Below are positions 11,576 to 24,400 of a stretch of 64,000 bases of DNA, one piece after another. This stretch comes from Chimonanthus salicifolius (taxonomy: Eukaryota; Streptophyta; Magnoliopsida; Laurales; Calycanthaceae). Each line of letters begins with the position of its first letter. Positions within the stretch are counted from its first letter, which is position 1. Where the stretch lies: assembly GCA_013350335.1 (NCBI GenBank), contig CM023542.1, forward strand, positions 6,682,025 to 6,746,024, written 5' to 3'. The notes below the pieces were generated by a model, which saw nothing but the letters and a program-made list of their open reading frames with translations, was not told the origin of the DNA and searched no databases. The translations under genes and the position numbers were made by a program.

Positions 11576-12664
11576 CAAAACACATTTAGGGAAGAAAACT
11601 TGGCCCAAAAGCCAAGAAGCCCAGCCCCAAATTGCAAGAGTTGGCACTATCCGAACGTGGCCCATTTTGACATATTAAGATAAGAGTTTGGCCCAAAATG
11701 GTGCCAAAAAAAAAAAAACTTGGCCTAAATCTTTCATGTTTCCATCCTTAAACAGTATTATACATGCCATACATTTCAAAATAGCATAATTTTATTCAAG
11801 AACTTTAACAAGCTCTACAGAGGGTCTGTCATTTAAACATTTACTACGTGGAACAATGCAATAAATTAAAAACTAAGACACAGTTGAATGATTAGGCAGC
11901 CAATCAGTATAGTTTTGGGTCTTTGTTTGGCTACTTAATCTACTTCATTTGTAGCAGCTAGTGATTAATCTACTTGCTCTGAGATGGTTGGAGGCAACAG
12001 TGAAGAAGGAGAGAGAGGTTCTTGCACCACTGAACTTGAAGAAACAGAGATGGGATTTGCCTCCATCTGTAGCATAATACTCCCCAGGATTTCCTTCATT
12101 ATCTTCTTGAACTCATCTTCGTGAACCGTATTCCCATCGTCGTCTGCATTCACCATCTTGATCACTTCATTCACAACTTTATCTACCTGTGGTTCATTCA
12201 ACTCGTACACTTGTTATAATTTAAGTGGTGAAAATATAAACTTAGGCGAATGATAGTATCAATTTAATGTGCAATTTTTTGACATCAACTTAAACTTAAT
12301 TCATTTCAATGAGTTAGTGCAACTCAAGCCATTCATTGAAGGGGTTAAATTTTCTAAAATCCAAAGTTTTTTTTTTTTCACTCGACTTCAAGTGAGTTTG
12401 GGTTGTTTTTAAATTACCCAGTGCAGTCCATAGGCCAAGGCCAACAAGCTAGGTTGGATGAACTTCATGCACTTTGTAAGACCACACCCATGGTGACTTG
12501 ACCTAGGTATTTATTAAATGGATAAAAGATATTCTTAACCTTTTTTTTTGTGGTCAATTCGATCAAGGTAGAATTTAAAATTTTAAGTTTAGAAAGGTCA
12601 GTCCGATCAGATTTATTTAAAACGTGTAGGATATTATTGCTCTTGGGTTTTCTTCAAATTTGAA

Positions 12665-12870
12665 CTTTTTTTTTAACATGGGTATCATCACTCCACATTA
12701 AAAGTGAGACTAATCCCACAAATACGTGTAACTTCCCAATCCACACACAATGGGTAAGTCAACGAGGAGTAACCCCAGGAGAGTGGCCCAAAAAAGTTTG
12801 AGTGTAAATCAAACTCAAGACCTCCTTTCATAAGGGGAGTTTCTTACCGTCAGGCCAATTCTTGAATCGA
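12665..12870 (-). mobile_element. SINE-like repeat in SCS intron 4
   Basis: Read on the minus strand: a box A-like GGCCTGACGGTAAGAAACTC, a box B-like GTCTTGAGTTTGATTTAC, then the tail GTGGGATTAGTCTCAC shared with 11000-11165 and about 16990-17095. No clear target duplication was found. Confidence 0.45.
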
Positions 12871-12919
12871 ACCCAAGACCTTCATGAGGGGTTTGAACAT
12901 TCTCATAGTGAGTAGCCTA

Positions 12920-13257
12920 TAGGGCTGCAACTCGGGTCGGGTTTTGGCCCGACCCGAGAAATCATGCGGGTCGGGTCGAGAATTTCGGGTCAGCAGGTCG
13001 GATCGGGCTGAGAAGATAAAAATCCACATGAAATTTGGTTCGGGTCGGGTTGAGGATTTTATAAGTTAACCCGACCCGACCCGACCTGGCTAAAATTAGT
13101 CTAAAATGGGTTCAAAATGTAAGTCGTGTCAAAATTCGGGTTGATTCGGGTTAGAATTCGGGTCGGGTTGTGAGATTCGGATTAAGAATTTGGGTCGGGT
13201 CAGATCAGGTTTTATATATATCAACTCGGGTTCCGCCCAACCCGAGTTGCAGCCCAA
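12920..13257. mobile_element. hAT-type MITE with perfect 8-bp target duplication
   Basis: Terminal inverted repeats TAGGGCTGCAACTCGGGT and (right, reverse complement) TTGGGCTGCAACTCGGGT. The 8-bp duplication GTAGCCTA lies at 12912-12919 and 13258-13265. The interior is packed with GGGTCGGGT-like subterminal motifs in both orientations and has no coding frame. The 8-bp duplication and the end sequence indicate hAT. Confidence 0.85.
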
Positions 13258-13961
13258 GTAGCCTACAATTCCAGATTCCCCTAAAATCTTTGAGAGAATT
13301 GTTCCATTGTCCCAAGATCCCATCCACAATGTGGGTCACCCATCACCACATCCGTTTTCTTTATCCTTCATTGATTTGGATCACCAAATGATAAGCCACA
13401 AAGGTACAATAACAGCTGACCAAAGCGGAACAGAAAGGAGCAATGTGGCCCACCTGATCAACGGCACCAAATGGAGGCAATCCGGCTGCTGGGGCCAACC
13501 CATCCAATGCCACTCTCAGATATGCCTTCGGTACCTTTTCATTACGATCTTTGGTCATTTCTTTCCAAGTGGTATCCACCAACTGAATGGCAAATATGAA
13601 AGAACAAAGGTAATGGAAATGAATTAGTTTGTGTAGTAACAATGTTTATTAGCACAATAATCAATGATTAAAAATATTTAGATTAAAACTAAGAAAAAAG
13701 GGAAGAAATTAGCATCTAAATCACAATCTACAATCAACCAACCTTCTCGAATTCGAAATTGTTGGATAATAATCTCTTAATCCCACTACCATCGAAGGTA
13801 TTTTCGCTATGGGCAACAATAGCAGGTTGCTCTTTGAGATGCTCAGAGATGTTCTTTAATATGTTATAGAATTCCTGTAGAAAGATCTCCTGAGAAATGG
13901 GTTGTTCCTCCTCATTTCTAATGCAAGACTGCAATGCAGGTTCCACAATGTTGCTGAGGAC

Positions 13962-15011
13962 CTACATAAGCATGAAAACTGGCTGAGCAGAAACTCAAAA
14001 GCTAAAATATAACTGTGAAAATTGAAAAAAAAAAAAATTCAGATTAGTGAGCCTTAATTGGATTGTGTACTAAATAATAGGAAGAATTTGGCAAAAGGAG
14101 AAATCTAATCTCTCTTATTATTAAAAACACTGATGTTTCTACGACTTTTCAAGATTGTAGGATCCATTTTATGTGAAAAAAGTTCGTAAATCTCAACACT
14201 CTTCATAATAAAAATGGACCCAATATCAGCAACTTGCCTTCGTTGCAAATTTAAATATATAACAAAAGTGCGATTAAATGTGAACAAGCCCTGAGAGAAT
14301 ATTGAGATCTAATTGGTCTGCTATTTAAAATAGAAGGTAAAATAAATTTCAGCAATGAAAAATCTGTACTAACCAATTTTGTAGTGATTACATCGATATA
14401 ATTTAGATAAAATTATCGTTAACAACCTTAAAGTAGTACTCACTATCAAAAGATAGTCATTGAGAGAAAGCTGTCTCAAGTGTTATATCGAGTCATTAAT
14501 TTTCAATCCACCAGGACAGAGGTCCTCTCACATGCCGGCAAGGTCTCCTTCTATCGATTTATCATTCTTTTGAATTTAATGTTATTTCAAAATAAAAACA
14601 TTCTTGAATTAAATTAGAATTTTCATTTATACATAGTTAATTTTAAAAGCATTTTGAGTGTTGACTATTTAATTAAAGTGATTTTTTAACTTCAAGTTCA
14701 TCTCTTTTCCAGCCTCCCCTTTCCAAAGCAACAAGCAGATTAACCACTGGAAAACTCAGATTTTTATTTCTTGTGTCAGGCAAACTCGATTTAAAAATCA
14801 AAGAAAAAAACATACACACTGATTAAGTTTAAATCTAAATATGAAAATAAACTAAAGGTGAGACATGTATAAATCTCTGAATCCATACACACTGATTTAG
14901 TTTATAGAGAATGACCCGTTGACGTTAAGCGTGAATCTAACTAAACTTTCATTCAATATAACAAAGAAAAACCTTTAGCATGAAGAATCAGAAGTAGCAG
15001 GTTAAAGTTAC
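13962..15011 (-). other. SCS intron 2
   Basis: About 1 kb of AT-rich intron between two intact exons. No repeat or RNA gene recognised. Confidence 0.6.
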
Positions 15012-15869
15012 CCAAGGGTGAGAAGGAGGTGGCATCCCATGATCGACTGTAAGCCGTTCAAATGCCTTGGTAAGGTAATGTTGCAGAGATCCATCTGCCG
15101 ATTTTATCTCTGAAAATATGGCAATTGCCTCTGCTTCGAACCTGGGGCTGTCAGTAAACTCCAGGAGATCTTCACCGTCGATTCTCAAAATCACGATTGG
15201 GTCCCTCTTCAGACCAGCTGCCATGCCTAGAAGAATGTCAGACAGCACTTCTTTAATCCCTGTTTGGTTCACCTTCTCTTGTGTTCCATGGCTGAACTCA
15301 TTCAAAACCTTCAAACATCAAAAGATAGCTTGTGTCTTACATTTCTAAAGGTGTAATATATAAAATAAATAAAATAATCTAAAAGATGTATTTGTTGGAC
15401 AATGCTAAAGTACACCTTACTTTAGTAAAGTAATAAATATCTTTTTTTTTTTTAATATGTTAGATAAGTGGACTTTTGAGTCTGTGACTTTAGGTGTGGT
15501 CACAACACTTTCGGCCAGAGATTACATTGTCTTTTGACCCTTTTTACCTTTGATTCTTATCATATCACAAGATAGAAATTGAAGAAAGTGACAGGTGAGA
15601 ACTCACTTCTTTTTTATAATAAAGATGTTGCATATCTTTTTATTATTTAAATAAAAATAAAATTAAGAGTATCCCATCAATTTTCAACAAAAAAAAGCTC
15701 GAAACATCATGTGTAGTTCTACCAACCTCATGTGCCCCATATGACAGACAATCCAACCGACCATTTGATGGACCACGACGTGGATGAGGAAATGTTGGTA
15801 GATCCCTTGGTAGAAAAATTCTCTCAAGACTTTCTTTAGTGAGATACACCATAATGAGATATATCATTA

Positions 15870-16187
15870 ACGTAGTGATCTTCTCACGGGCATTTTGTAT
15901 AACGAAACACGGGATTTAGGGTTTGTCCATTTTACCTTTCTACTGTCGTATGAAAGTATTTTAAAAAAAATTCAGTGATCCGATTAGTAATCTGATTTGT
16001 TGTTCTATATGAAAAAACAGTTTCAATTAGATAAATTTCAGTGAGCCGATTTATACTACAATGAAAGGATCAGTGATCCGGTGAGCCGATTCGAAAGGGT
16101 TCAGCGAGACAGTTCGAAGGTCAAATGGGCAAATATAGTAAAACTCATGTCGAGTTACACAAAATGTCCGTGGGAGGATCGCTACCC
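15870..16187. mobile_element. MULE-type MITE, copy 3, in SCS intron 1
   Basis: Ends ACGTAGTGATCTTCTCACGG and (right, reverse complement) GGGTAGCGATCCTCCCACGG pair through a following CATTTTGTRTAAC block. The perfect 9-bp target duplication ATATCATTA lies at 15861-15869 and 16188-16196. The interior has several CAGTGATCCGAT-like motifs. Noncoding. Confidence 0.75.
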
Positions 16188-16659
16188 ATATCATTAAATG
16201 GATTATAGGGTCCATATTATTGAATTTGATGTAAAGAGAGCTACATGAATAATTATTGTACCCATATCCTTCTATTTTAAACTTTTAAAATTAATAGCAT
16301 ATACTCATCAAAATATTATATAGCTTCCATCCTCAATTAACACCGAAACTATATATACCTTATATCCATATAATTATATATAAAATAAATCTAAATGTGT
16401 AAAACCTAAGATCCATGTCTTGCTAGTAAAACATGACTAACCTTAACTCTAGTTTGTAAGTACTTTATTTATGTACTTTTTTGGAGACCGTTGTTCTAAA
16501 ACATTTCTGACTTCAAACAAAGACATGTGAACCTAAGGGATATCTTCTAAAACATTTAGCTACGGCTTATTTAGAAGGTGGGCCATTGTTTGGAGTTTGG
16601 ACTTGGCTCCATCACTGTTTGCACCATTGGTTTGAACCCAATTTTTCATAAAAGAATTA

Positions 16660-16663
<4 letters not shown>

Positions 16664-16729
<66 letters not shown>
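16664..16729. repeat. (TA)n microsatellite
   Basis: About 33 uninterrupted TA units in SCS intron 1. Confidence 0.95.
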
Positions 16730-16731
<2 letters not shown>

Positions 16732-16959
16732 TTCTATTGTTAATGAGGAATGACTCTCATTATAATCTTCACACTAAACGCTTTTAATTTTTATGTATCT
16801 AAATTGAGTGTCTTCAAAATCAAACTAATCACCAAAATAGAACCAAGTGACCCACCAGCTCATGATGAACGGTGAAGTAGAAGCCTTGGCCAAGCGTTTT
16901 CATACGGGGGCCGTGTAGACGACTGGACGACGAGAAATGAACAAAGTCATACCATCAAG

Positions 16960-17100
16960 GCCTTATAAGTCCACTATCGACTCATCAACATTAGATTAGA
17001 AATTTTGACTTAACTAATACACATGAAAGAGTGATTTCATGTATCAATAGAATTACTCTCACCTCTAATCTAAAGTAAAGGTACACATATCATCCGAACA
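16960..17100 (+). mobile_element. SINE-like tail fragment in SCS intron 1
   Basis: The tail GTATCAATAGAATTACTCTC, followed by CACCTCTAATC and GGTACACATATCAT, matches the 3-prime tails at 11000-11165 and 12665-12870. Only the 3-prime portion is recognisable. Confidence 0.4.
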
Positions 17101-17610
17101 AAAATCTTACCATCACTCTCCAATTGACTTAGAGTTGGTAGAGCCAAGTGGACTCAAATCTAATTTTAGTTAAAAATAATTAAAAAAAAATGTTTTTTAA
17201 GTTCTGGTCATATATTTTAGAGAACATTTATAAATGTATATTTTTTTTCCTTCAATTGTCAAACCTTTCTCTATTAGAGATGTTGACAATAGACTTGGTC
17301 AGATTAGTTAATACTTAAAACGAAGAAAAAGAAGTGAAAGAGAAGAAAGCAGAGCACCTCAGAGTAGATAAAATCATAGTCAGGACTCAGGAGAAGAGCC
17401 CTTACTAGGAAGACCCAGTGCAGCTCCAATGTCAGCAACTGCTGGTTGCAGCTCTCTTAGTGACAGCTTCCCATCTCTGTCTCTGTCCAGCTCTTTGAAT
17501 TTATGCTCCACCTACCTGCTGAACACTTTCTTGTTAGCCACCAAATCCCTTAAATCTGACCCATCCATCACCTGAACTTTGCTTTTGATATTGGTCGTGA
17601 TGCTTGCCAT

Positions 17611-19673
17611 TCTCTCCACCCAACCCTTCTTTTCTGGTTGGATCTTTACTATCTAAATCAACTCAACTCAATCAATCAGTACAATATCAACAGCTAAGGT
17701 TTGAAAGAAAGAGAGAGAGAGAGAGCAAGCAACTCGTGACTCTTCTTCTTTTCCAACTTCTCTTTCTATTTCCTCTTAATTTCTCACCTTTTACTGTGTG
17801 GTTTTGGCAGCAGTTTTCCTTTATTTATTTATGGGGTGAAGACTGAGAGAAGAGAAACACAGGTTGCCACCGCTCAGCGGCTGGGACATGTGGCCAATTC
17901 CTTTCTCAAACTTCCTTTCTCTCTTTGCTGGGTTCATTGGATAAAGGGTTTATCTTTGACCAGGAGTTATTTTTGACAAAGGGTTACCCCTTATGAACAT
18001 CTTTACTGCAAAAGGATTTCTAAATGATGTATTACCATGTTTATCTCATCTTCTCCTTTAAACCCACAAGTAAAGGCAAGACTCTCACCCTCTCTAAGAA
18101 AGAATTTAAGTGGTCGGTTTCTCAAGTGAGTTCCACTGTTCTTAAGAATTGGGTTGTGTTGGTTCTTAAAAAACGAGTAGCTTGGGTTGAAAATCTAGAG
18201 TTAAGTTTGAATTAGAGTCACAGACTCGCAGATACCCAATTCTATCCACCCAACTTGCACCCCTGAGCTGAGGGTTAAGAAGTGGTGTGGGGTCAATTTA
18301 AAAATTATTTTATAGATGATGTTTTTATAAAAAAAAAAAAAATCAGATTTTATTGAATTTCGAAAATCATAATTTTTAAAGGAAAAGACATGAGCATGGG
18401 AATCTGTTTAATGTATATGATACAAGTATTGACAAATGTAAGGACTAATCGACATGAGCAGGCATGTGGTGACGTTGGTTGGGACGGTGAATCACAGACA
18501 GAAAAGGAATTGCGTCAAGACTCGAGACTCATAAAACGGAGACTCATCTCACTGAGCGGCGACCAGTCAATGTGAAGTCGGTTTTGTTATAGGACCATGC
18601 CTACTTAAAGATTTTAAATTTAAATTTGATTGAATATTTAATCAACTCAAGTAATTTAGTGGGTTTTTCATTTTTCTAAGAAATTTATTTGAATTAACTC
18701 ATTTAATCAACTCGATTGAGTTGACTCATCTTTCTTTCTTTTTTTTTCAACAGACACACAACAGGGCAAAGGAGTTTCACTTAAATCGTTTTCCCCATTA
18801 TATTTGGACCCTAATTTTAAATCGTTTTCCCCATTATACCTTGTTTATATGGACACTCGATTCATTTTTCCCGTCTTCTTTGTGCGTCCCAGTTTTCATC
18901 CTTTGACACCCTAATTGGTTAGGCTTATGCCTTAGCAGTTAATTTTGGGCCATAATTTGAGGTTTTCTTTGCTTTTTTATACAATGGTGCTCATTACAGA
19001 CCAGTAGACCACCTTGTGACTACTTCACGAGGCAAGTGTCTTGACTATCAAGCCAACCCTTCAAGGTTACGGACCCATCATAGTACATCACTTAGTTATT
19101 CTCAGACCTGAAGGCAACTTCTCTGATGGGCTTGCATCACCTTTGTCACCCCACCCAAGTATCAAGTGATGTAAGAAGGTCTATTCACATGGGTTTGGGG
19201 CTTTCTTTGAATCCACAATGATCGGCCCTCATATTTCAGCTTTCTTTCAATCATTCATATCCATTTCCCTTACAGAAGCAGGGCCTCTACCAAGTATTTC
19301 AGGCATTAATTTTCTAAATACGTACTCCCACACCATAATGGAAACAAAACCACTTTCGTTGGCAAACATGGCCAAGATCTCATCAAATCATTATGGAACT
19401 CTCTTTCCTTCGGCATGATTCAAACCACAATAAAGCCATATAACGAATTTCATGAGCATGCATCTCTGCATCAAACAAATCAACAGGACAATATAGATTC
19501 AGAATTTCCCTCGTCTTCTCCATTTAAATACATGGAAAAAGATGCAAACTTTACATACCGCATCAAACCACTCATAGTCAAAAGAAATATAAAATTGAAG
19601 GCAAGGGCCCCAAACTGCCCTACCAAACAGCCCAATCCAAGAAGAAGAATAATTACATGTTTTGATCAATGGA
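17611..19673. other. intergenic between SCS 5-prime end and ALKBH9-type 3-prime end
   Basis: The first few hundred bases should contain the SCS leader and promoter (a CT/GA-rich tract at 17700-17730). A fragment at about 18285-18385 (GGGGTCAATTTAAAAA...GATGATGTTTTTATA) matches the interior of the fold-back repeat at 21407-22377. No gene supported. Confidence 0.45.
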
Positions 19674-21335
19674 TCACACGTCAAGAGCATTTGGCCTGCC
19701 CCTTGGCTTATTGGAACGCATGCGATTCCGAGAAGGACGAGTTTGTTCTGTTCGACCTCCCCACCCAGCAGATTGCCTTTCTCTATCTGAAACACCATCT
19801 ACGATCATCCTCCTATTTGTATTTGGCTGCAATTTTGAAGGCCGTGTTCTCATAGACTTCTCCAAACCATATGGGAGGGGCTGGAGGCCTTGCAAATCAG
19901 GTTCCGGTACAAACCCAAAGGGGCGCTTCTCCTCATCCATTCTCCGAAAGGTAATGGAGATCCTATGAAGACAAGAAAGATAATACATCAGATGATAAGA
20001 TATTTAGACCACGAATACCTAAACACGATATTTAATGAGATTATAAATCACCTTTTGGTGGGTACTGCCGGTACACAATGCTTTGCAATATCTGCTCCAT
20101 TTCCATTCAAAACAAGTACTGACCTACAAAATGTCAACCACTAATTCAAGTTAGTCATAACCAAATAATTCCACTATTTGCTAATTTAGAATTCCATCCA
20201 AGGGAGGAAAACAAAAAGACTCCATTGTTGATACTTGTGATGGTAGAAAAAAAAAAAATGACCCTTGTATTCTTTGGCGGTGGCTTTCATGATTCATAAA
20301 ACTAATCCTCTAAAGAGACAATGTTATCATTAACTATGCTTATCTAATAGTTCACGTAAAGTTGATATAATTGAGGTACAACCAAAATATGGATTTTGAG
20401 GGTGGAAATTGTGGCGTCAACCTATAGGATTTATAGTTCTCATAATTTCTTCCCTAGCAGAATGTGAGAGACCACCTTTTGATTTACCAGAAGCAAAGGA
20501 CTAATTCATAGGCAGGTTACACATTGAGCATTCAGGCATCAAATTTGGTTATTTTACATTGCTTATTACCTAAACCTACTAGTTTCTTCATTATTCACTA
20601 GCCACTTCAATATTAAAAAAAAAATAACACACACACAAGAGGAAGGTCACCAACTCACTGAAAAAGGCAACAAAAACATCAATCAGACAAACAATATTTG
20701 AGACGGTAATTTCCATTACAAAGTTACTCGAAAAGAAGAGAACCAAACTTAATTCAGATGGTAATAACCAATCAAGATTTATATCTTTAAATCATAATTT
20801 TTTGAAAGGTTTTTAAAATATTAATTACATACAGGAGTAGCTTTTATCCCTTTAAAAGCAAAAGCCCAGGAAATTAATCTGCAGGCAAAAACCAACAATC
20901 CCACCCTACTTGTTGAATCTGCATAAGGGAAAATTAGAGATGATGATCTGAATGACAACATTCCACAACAATGATGCATTGACATATTGCAGTAAGAAAA
21001 AAAAAAAAGTCTACACGTTCCTTCAGATTTGAATGTGTTAAATACTCAATGTTTCTTATGCTAGTGCAACTTCCACCAATTTAAAGAGGGTAGAAAATGT
21101 CTGCATATACCTTGATCTTGTAAACCACAGCTAATGAAATCAATACAGATATATTATACATCTCTCGAAAAAATAAGTTTGAGAACATATGGGTGGTACA
21201 AAATGGGTATCATGTCCAGTCACTGATTCAAGTGGGTAAACTCCTCATGTTACTGGTTGCATACTGAAAACCACTACAATGCAAAAGTATTAACCACAAA
21301 TTCCCATTACTAGAAATTAATTCTCAGCCTTTTTA

Positions 21336-21411
<76 letters not shown>

Positions 21412-24400
21412 CCCCTGTAAACCGGTTTGCACCAACAGCCCGACAACCCCACATGGGTCCACATGGATGGTGGGCTTGAAAGGTCTTGCCTTGTATATGA
21501 CACCTATAAAATTTCATTTTGGTTGGATAAGGGAAGTCATATTCTTTATGGCCCTCATAATTTCACATTTGTCTAACAAAGAAAATTCATCAGGTTAGAC
21601 ATACGAGCTTTAAAAGTCAAATTGAGTGTGGGTGTAATTCACGAGGATAATGTGCGTTATACCTATATATAAAACTAGGTTCACCTGGGGAACATCACTC
21701 ATGTACGACAGTGCCTACGTAGCCTAGTGGAGCCCACATGGGTAGGGGCCAAGGGGTGGGTGGGGTCCATTTAAAAGGTATTTTCCAGATGATGTTTCTC
21801 ATAACAAATCAGGTCCATTGGATTTCATAAGCCAAGATTCTCAAGGGTCCCAAAATCAACGATAAAAATAGCGGCAATTTTGAATGGATTTCAATCTAGT
21901 GGTGAGATCAACTAAGAATGGGTTCAAATGGGAAGGAATCCAATTCACTATGTAGGGTGTAAGGGGGGCCCATGTGGGGCCCAGATAGGCCCCATTTGAG
22001 TTTTGTCTCCCATGAGCGGCGTCTCCAATGTGAACCTATTTATCATGAGAACTTTGGTTTTTGGGGCCTACAAGAGACCTAATGGATCCAATTCCCTTTC
22101 ACTACCACTTACCCTCTATAATTTACACCCATACCCAATTTGACACCAATTTTACTGTAAAAGTCAATTGATCTAACCCAATGAATTTCCACCATTAAAT
22201 AAATGTGAAATTTTGAAAACCTTAAAAAACATTGTTTCTCTTATACAATCAAAATGAACGTTCATAGGCAAAATATACAAGCAAAGGCCTTACAAACCCA
22301 CCTATCCATGTGGGTCCAAGCAGTGCCCATTGGCCATTCTCATAAAAGTCTCACGAGAACCGTTCTTAGAGGATCCTATATATACTTTTGCTATCCCATG
22401 AACGTGTAAAACTGCAAAGGTCCACACAATTGATGCCATACACCATTGTCTTCACAAAATGAAGAATATGCTTTTTGTCTTCATTCTCTGCCTTAGCATC
22501 AAGCAAACCTTTCACTGGAATGGAACACACACACTCTCTGTTTTTTTCGTTTTTTTTTTTTGTTTTTTCCAAGCCTCCTCATACCATCACTTCATCATGA
22601 GACCGTCGCTGCTTCTGTTGTGTGTTTTTCCCCCCTTTTCTTTTTGGTTGTCATCATATCATTATCAAGCATGACACCTTTCAACATCCAAAACAACTTG
22701 ATTTTGCACCTGTCATTTTGTTGCTTTCATTGTAAGGCTCGAACAAAATCCATGAATTCTGTTAGCAGCTAATGGAGAAGTCGCAAAGGTTTTTTTTATT
22801 ATTATTATGATATTTGCTAGAACCCACTTCACTTTTCAATTGAGGCTTTATATTTAAACCCAAATCCATTTGAAACCAGCTATAATCCTCCGCAACATTA
22901 ATTAAAGCCCATGAATTCATTTTATGATCCCTATTGTCTCTAGATTGAGATCTGACCCAAACCACCAAATACAAATTGATTTTAGTGTATGAATCAGTTT
23001 CCCACAGAACGAGTGGTTTGGAAGAAGAAAAAAACATGATGGTAATGTTTTAATGTTGGAAGAACAATGGGATGAGTTGCAACTGGAGATTGTGGAGTTC
23101 CCTTTCCTTTGAGGTCTTAACCAAGGGGGTAAGATTAGGGGGATAAAGGAGGAAAAGGATTTAATGATGGTTAAGATGAATTCATAAGCAAACAAAAGGG
23201 TTTTCAATCAGCCATAGATTGTATGTGTGTGTGACACTTCTGTCCTCCAAAACGTAGTAAGCCATGATGACATAGCACTATCACATCAGCTAAAAGACGA
23301 GAAAAAAATCAGCTTTTGAGACCTATCACTGTCACTATTACTTAAAAAGGCAATCTATCATGTGTGCCCCATGCATGGCTTAATGCATCTTAAAATATGA
23401 CACTCACTCTCTCCCTTCATAGAAGACTGAATTCGACCCAACTACTGATTTGTAAAAATGCAATGATACAGTCCCACACTAATTTCATAGGTATCCTTCA
23501 AAACTAAGAGCATATTCATAATTAGAAAATTGATATAACTGTGGAAAACAAGAAATCATGAAATTCTTATTGACTGCAAACTTACCCCACTGGCAAGGGA
23601 ATGGCAGCTGAACCAGAAAAGTCGCCCGCTCCTACAATCTTTAAGTTAGATCCGAAGAGTATATTGCACTCACTGAGGAATGACACAGTACAAAATGGAC
23701 GGACAAAATCATGGTTGTCGATATGTGGTGGTATACAGTCTCCTTCTTCATATATATTGACAATACAACTGTCCGGCACACATGATGGAGGAACGACATG
23801 CCATCCAACAAGTCTCCTTATAATCACCTTGAAAAGATGAGGTATGGGATCCACTACTTCATGGAGGAGGATGCCAGGCGGATTCCCAGTTTTATCCTGT
23901 CATCAAAATTTTGTAAGTTTTTTTTTTTGTCGGGGTGGGGAGGGGGGAAGATGCATAAGTTTATCTTTCCAGAATTCCAAGACCAGCTCACCATTGCGTA
24001 GTTGTAGCAGCACCCAAATTGGATGGTCTCTCGTCCTTTTCCACGCATCCATTTATTTGGTGCAGAATATGTACGCTCTGTAAGGAAAACAAAAAAATAT
24101 CACATCACAGATGACAAGTTCATCCCTGTTATTGGAAGGAGCTACTATGCTATGAAAATAATGAATTCAGCAAAATCATTTTTACGAGGGTCATCAACTA
24201 GAGATGCAAAGCCACTTAAAATAGCTTTTATTTAGACAATGGATCTTTTTTTTTTTGAAAAGTGACAATGGATCAAATATTTTCGTAACATATTATCAAT
24301 TTCCATATTAAGTTGTATATACTAACCAAGTAACCGGATTAAAATTAGACAAAGGGCTGCTCCTTTCACATTAAGGATAAAAACATGTGGCAGGCAGGAA

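Larger units (their letters stand above)
12187..13453 (-). other. SCS intron 4, repeat-filled
   Basis: Holds a minus-strand SINE-like repeat (about 12665-12870) and a hAT MITE (12920-13257). The rest is AT-rich intron sequence. Confidence 0.7.
11965..17610 (-). pseudogene. SCS: SCS-type EF-hand calcium sensor gene, first exon disrupted
   Basis: Five minus-strand exons: 17610-17358, 15308-15012, 13961-13743, 13582-13454 and 12186-11965, all with GT-AG introns. Exons 2-5 are clean and in phase (99, 73, 43 and 74 codons). The product resembles the plant SnRK2-interacting calcium sensor (Arabidopsis At4g38810 type, about 375 aa), which inhibits SnRK2 kinases in a calcium-dependent way; family function is established knowledge. 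Visible features are an N-terminal VMDGSDLRDLVANKKVF, a canonical EF-hand loop DRDRDGKLSLRE in exon 1, a conserved middle segment (GLKRDPIVILRIDGEDLLEF) in exon 2, and a degenerate EF-hand (NADDDGNTVHED) in exon 5. Exon 1 has an in-frame TAG at codon 33 (17512-17514). It also has one extra base near 17381-17384: the exon is 253 nt where 252 would be in frame. As written only 32 residues would be made. It is either a recent pseudogene or an assembly error. Confidence 0.85.
20124..23585 (-). other. intron 4 of the demethylase gene
   Basis: Contains a (TA)n tract (21334-21406) and a fold-back repeat (21407-22377). The remainder has no recognised gene or RNA. Confidence 0.7.

Noticed and set aside
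13129..13391. Overlapping plus and minus frames at the SCS intron 4.
   Set aside because: They arise from the CGGGT-rich hAT MITE and its flank.
19415..19968. Plus-strand frames of 146 and 99 codons.
   Set aside because: Antisense to the last exon of the demethylase gene and its 3-prime UTR; no family resemblance.
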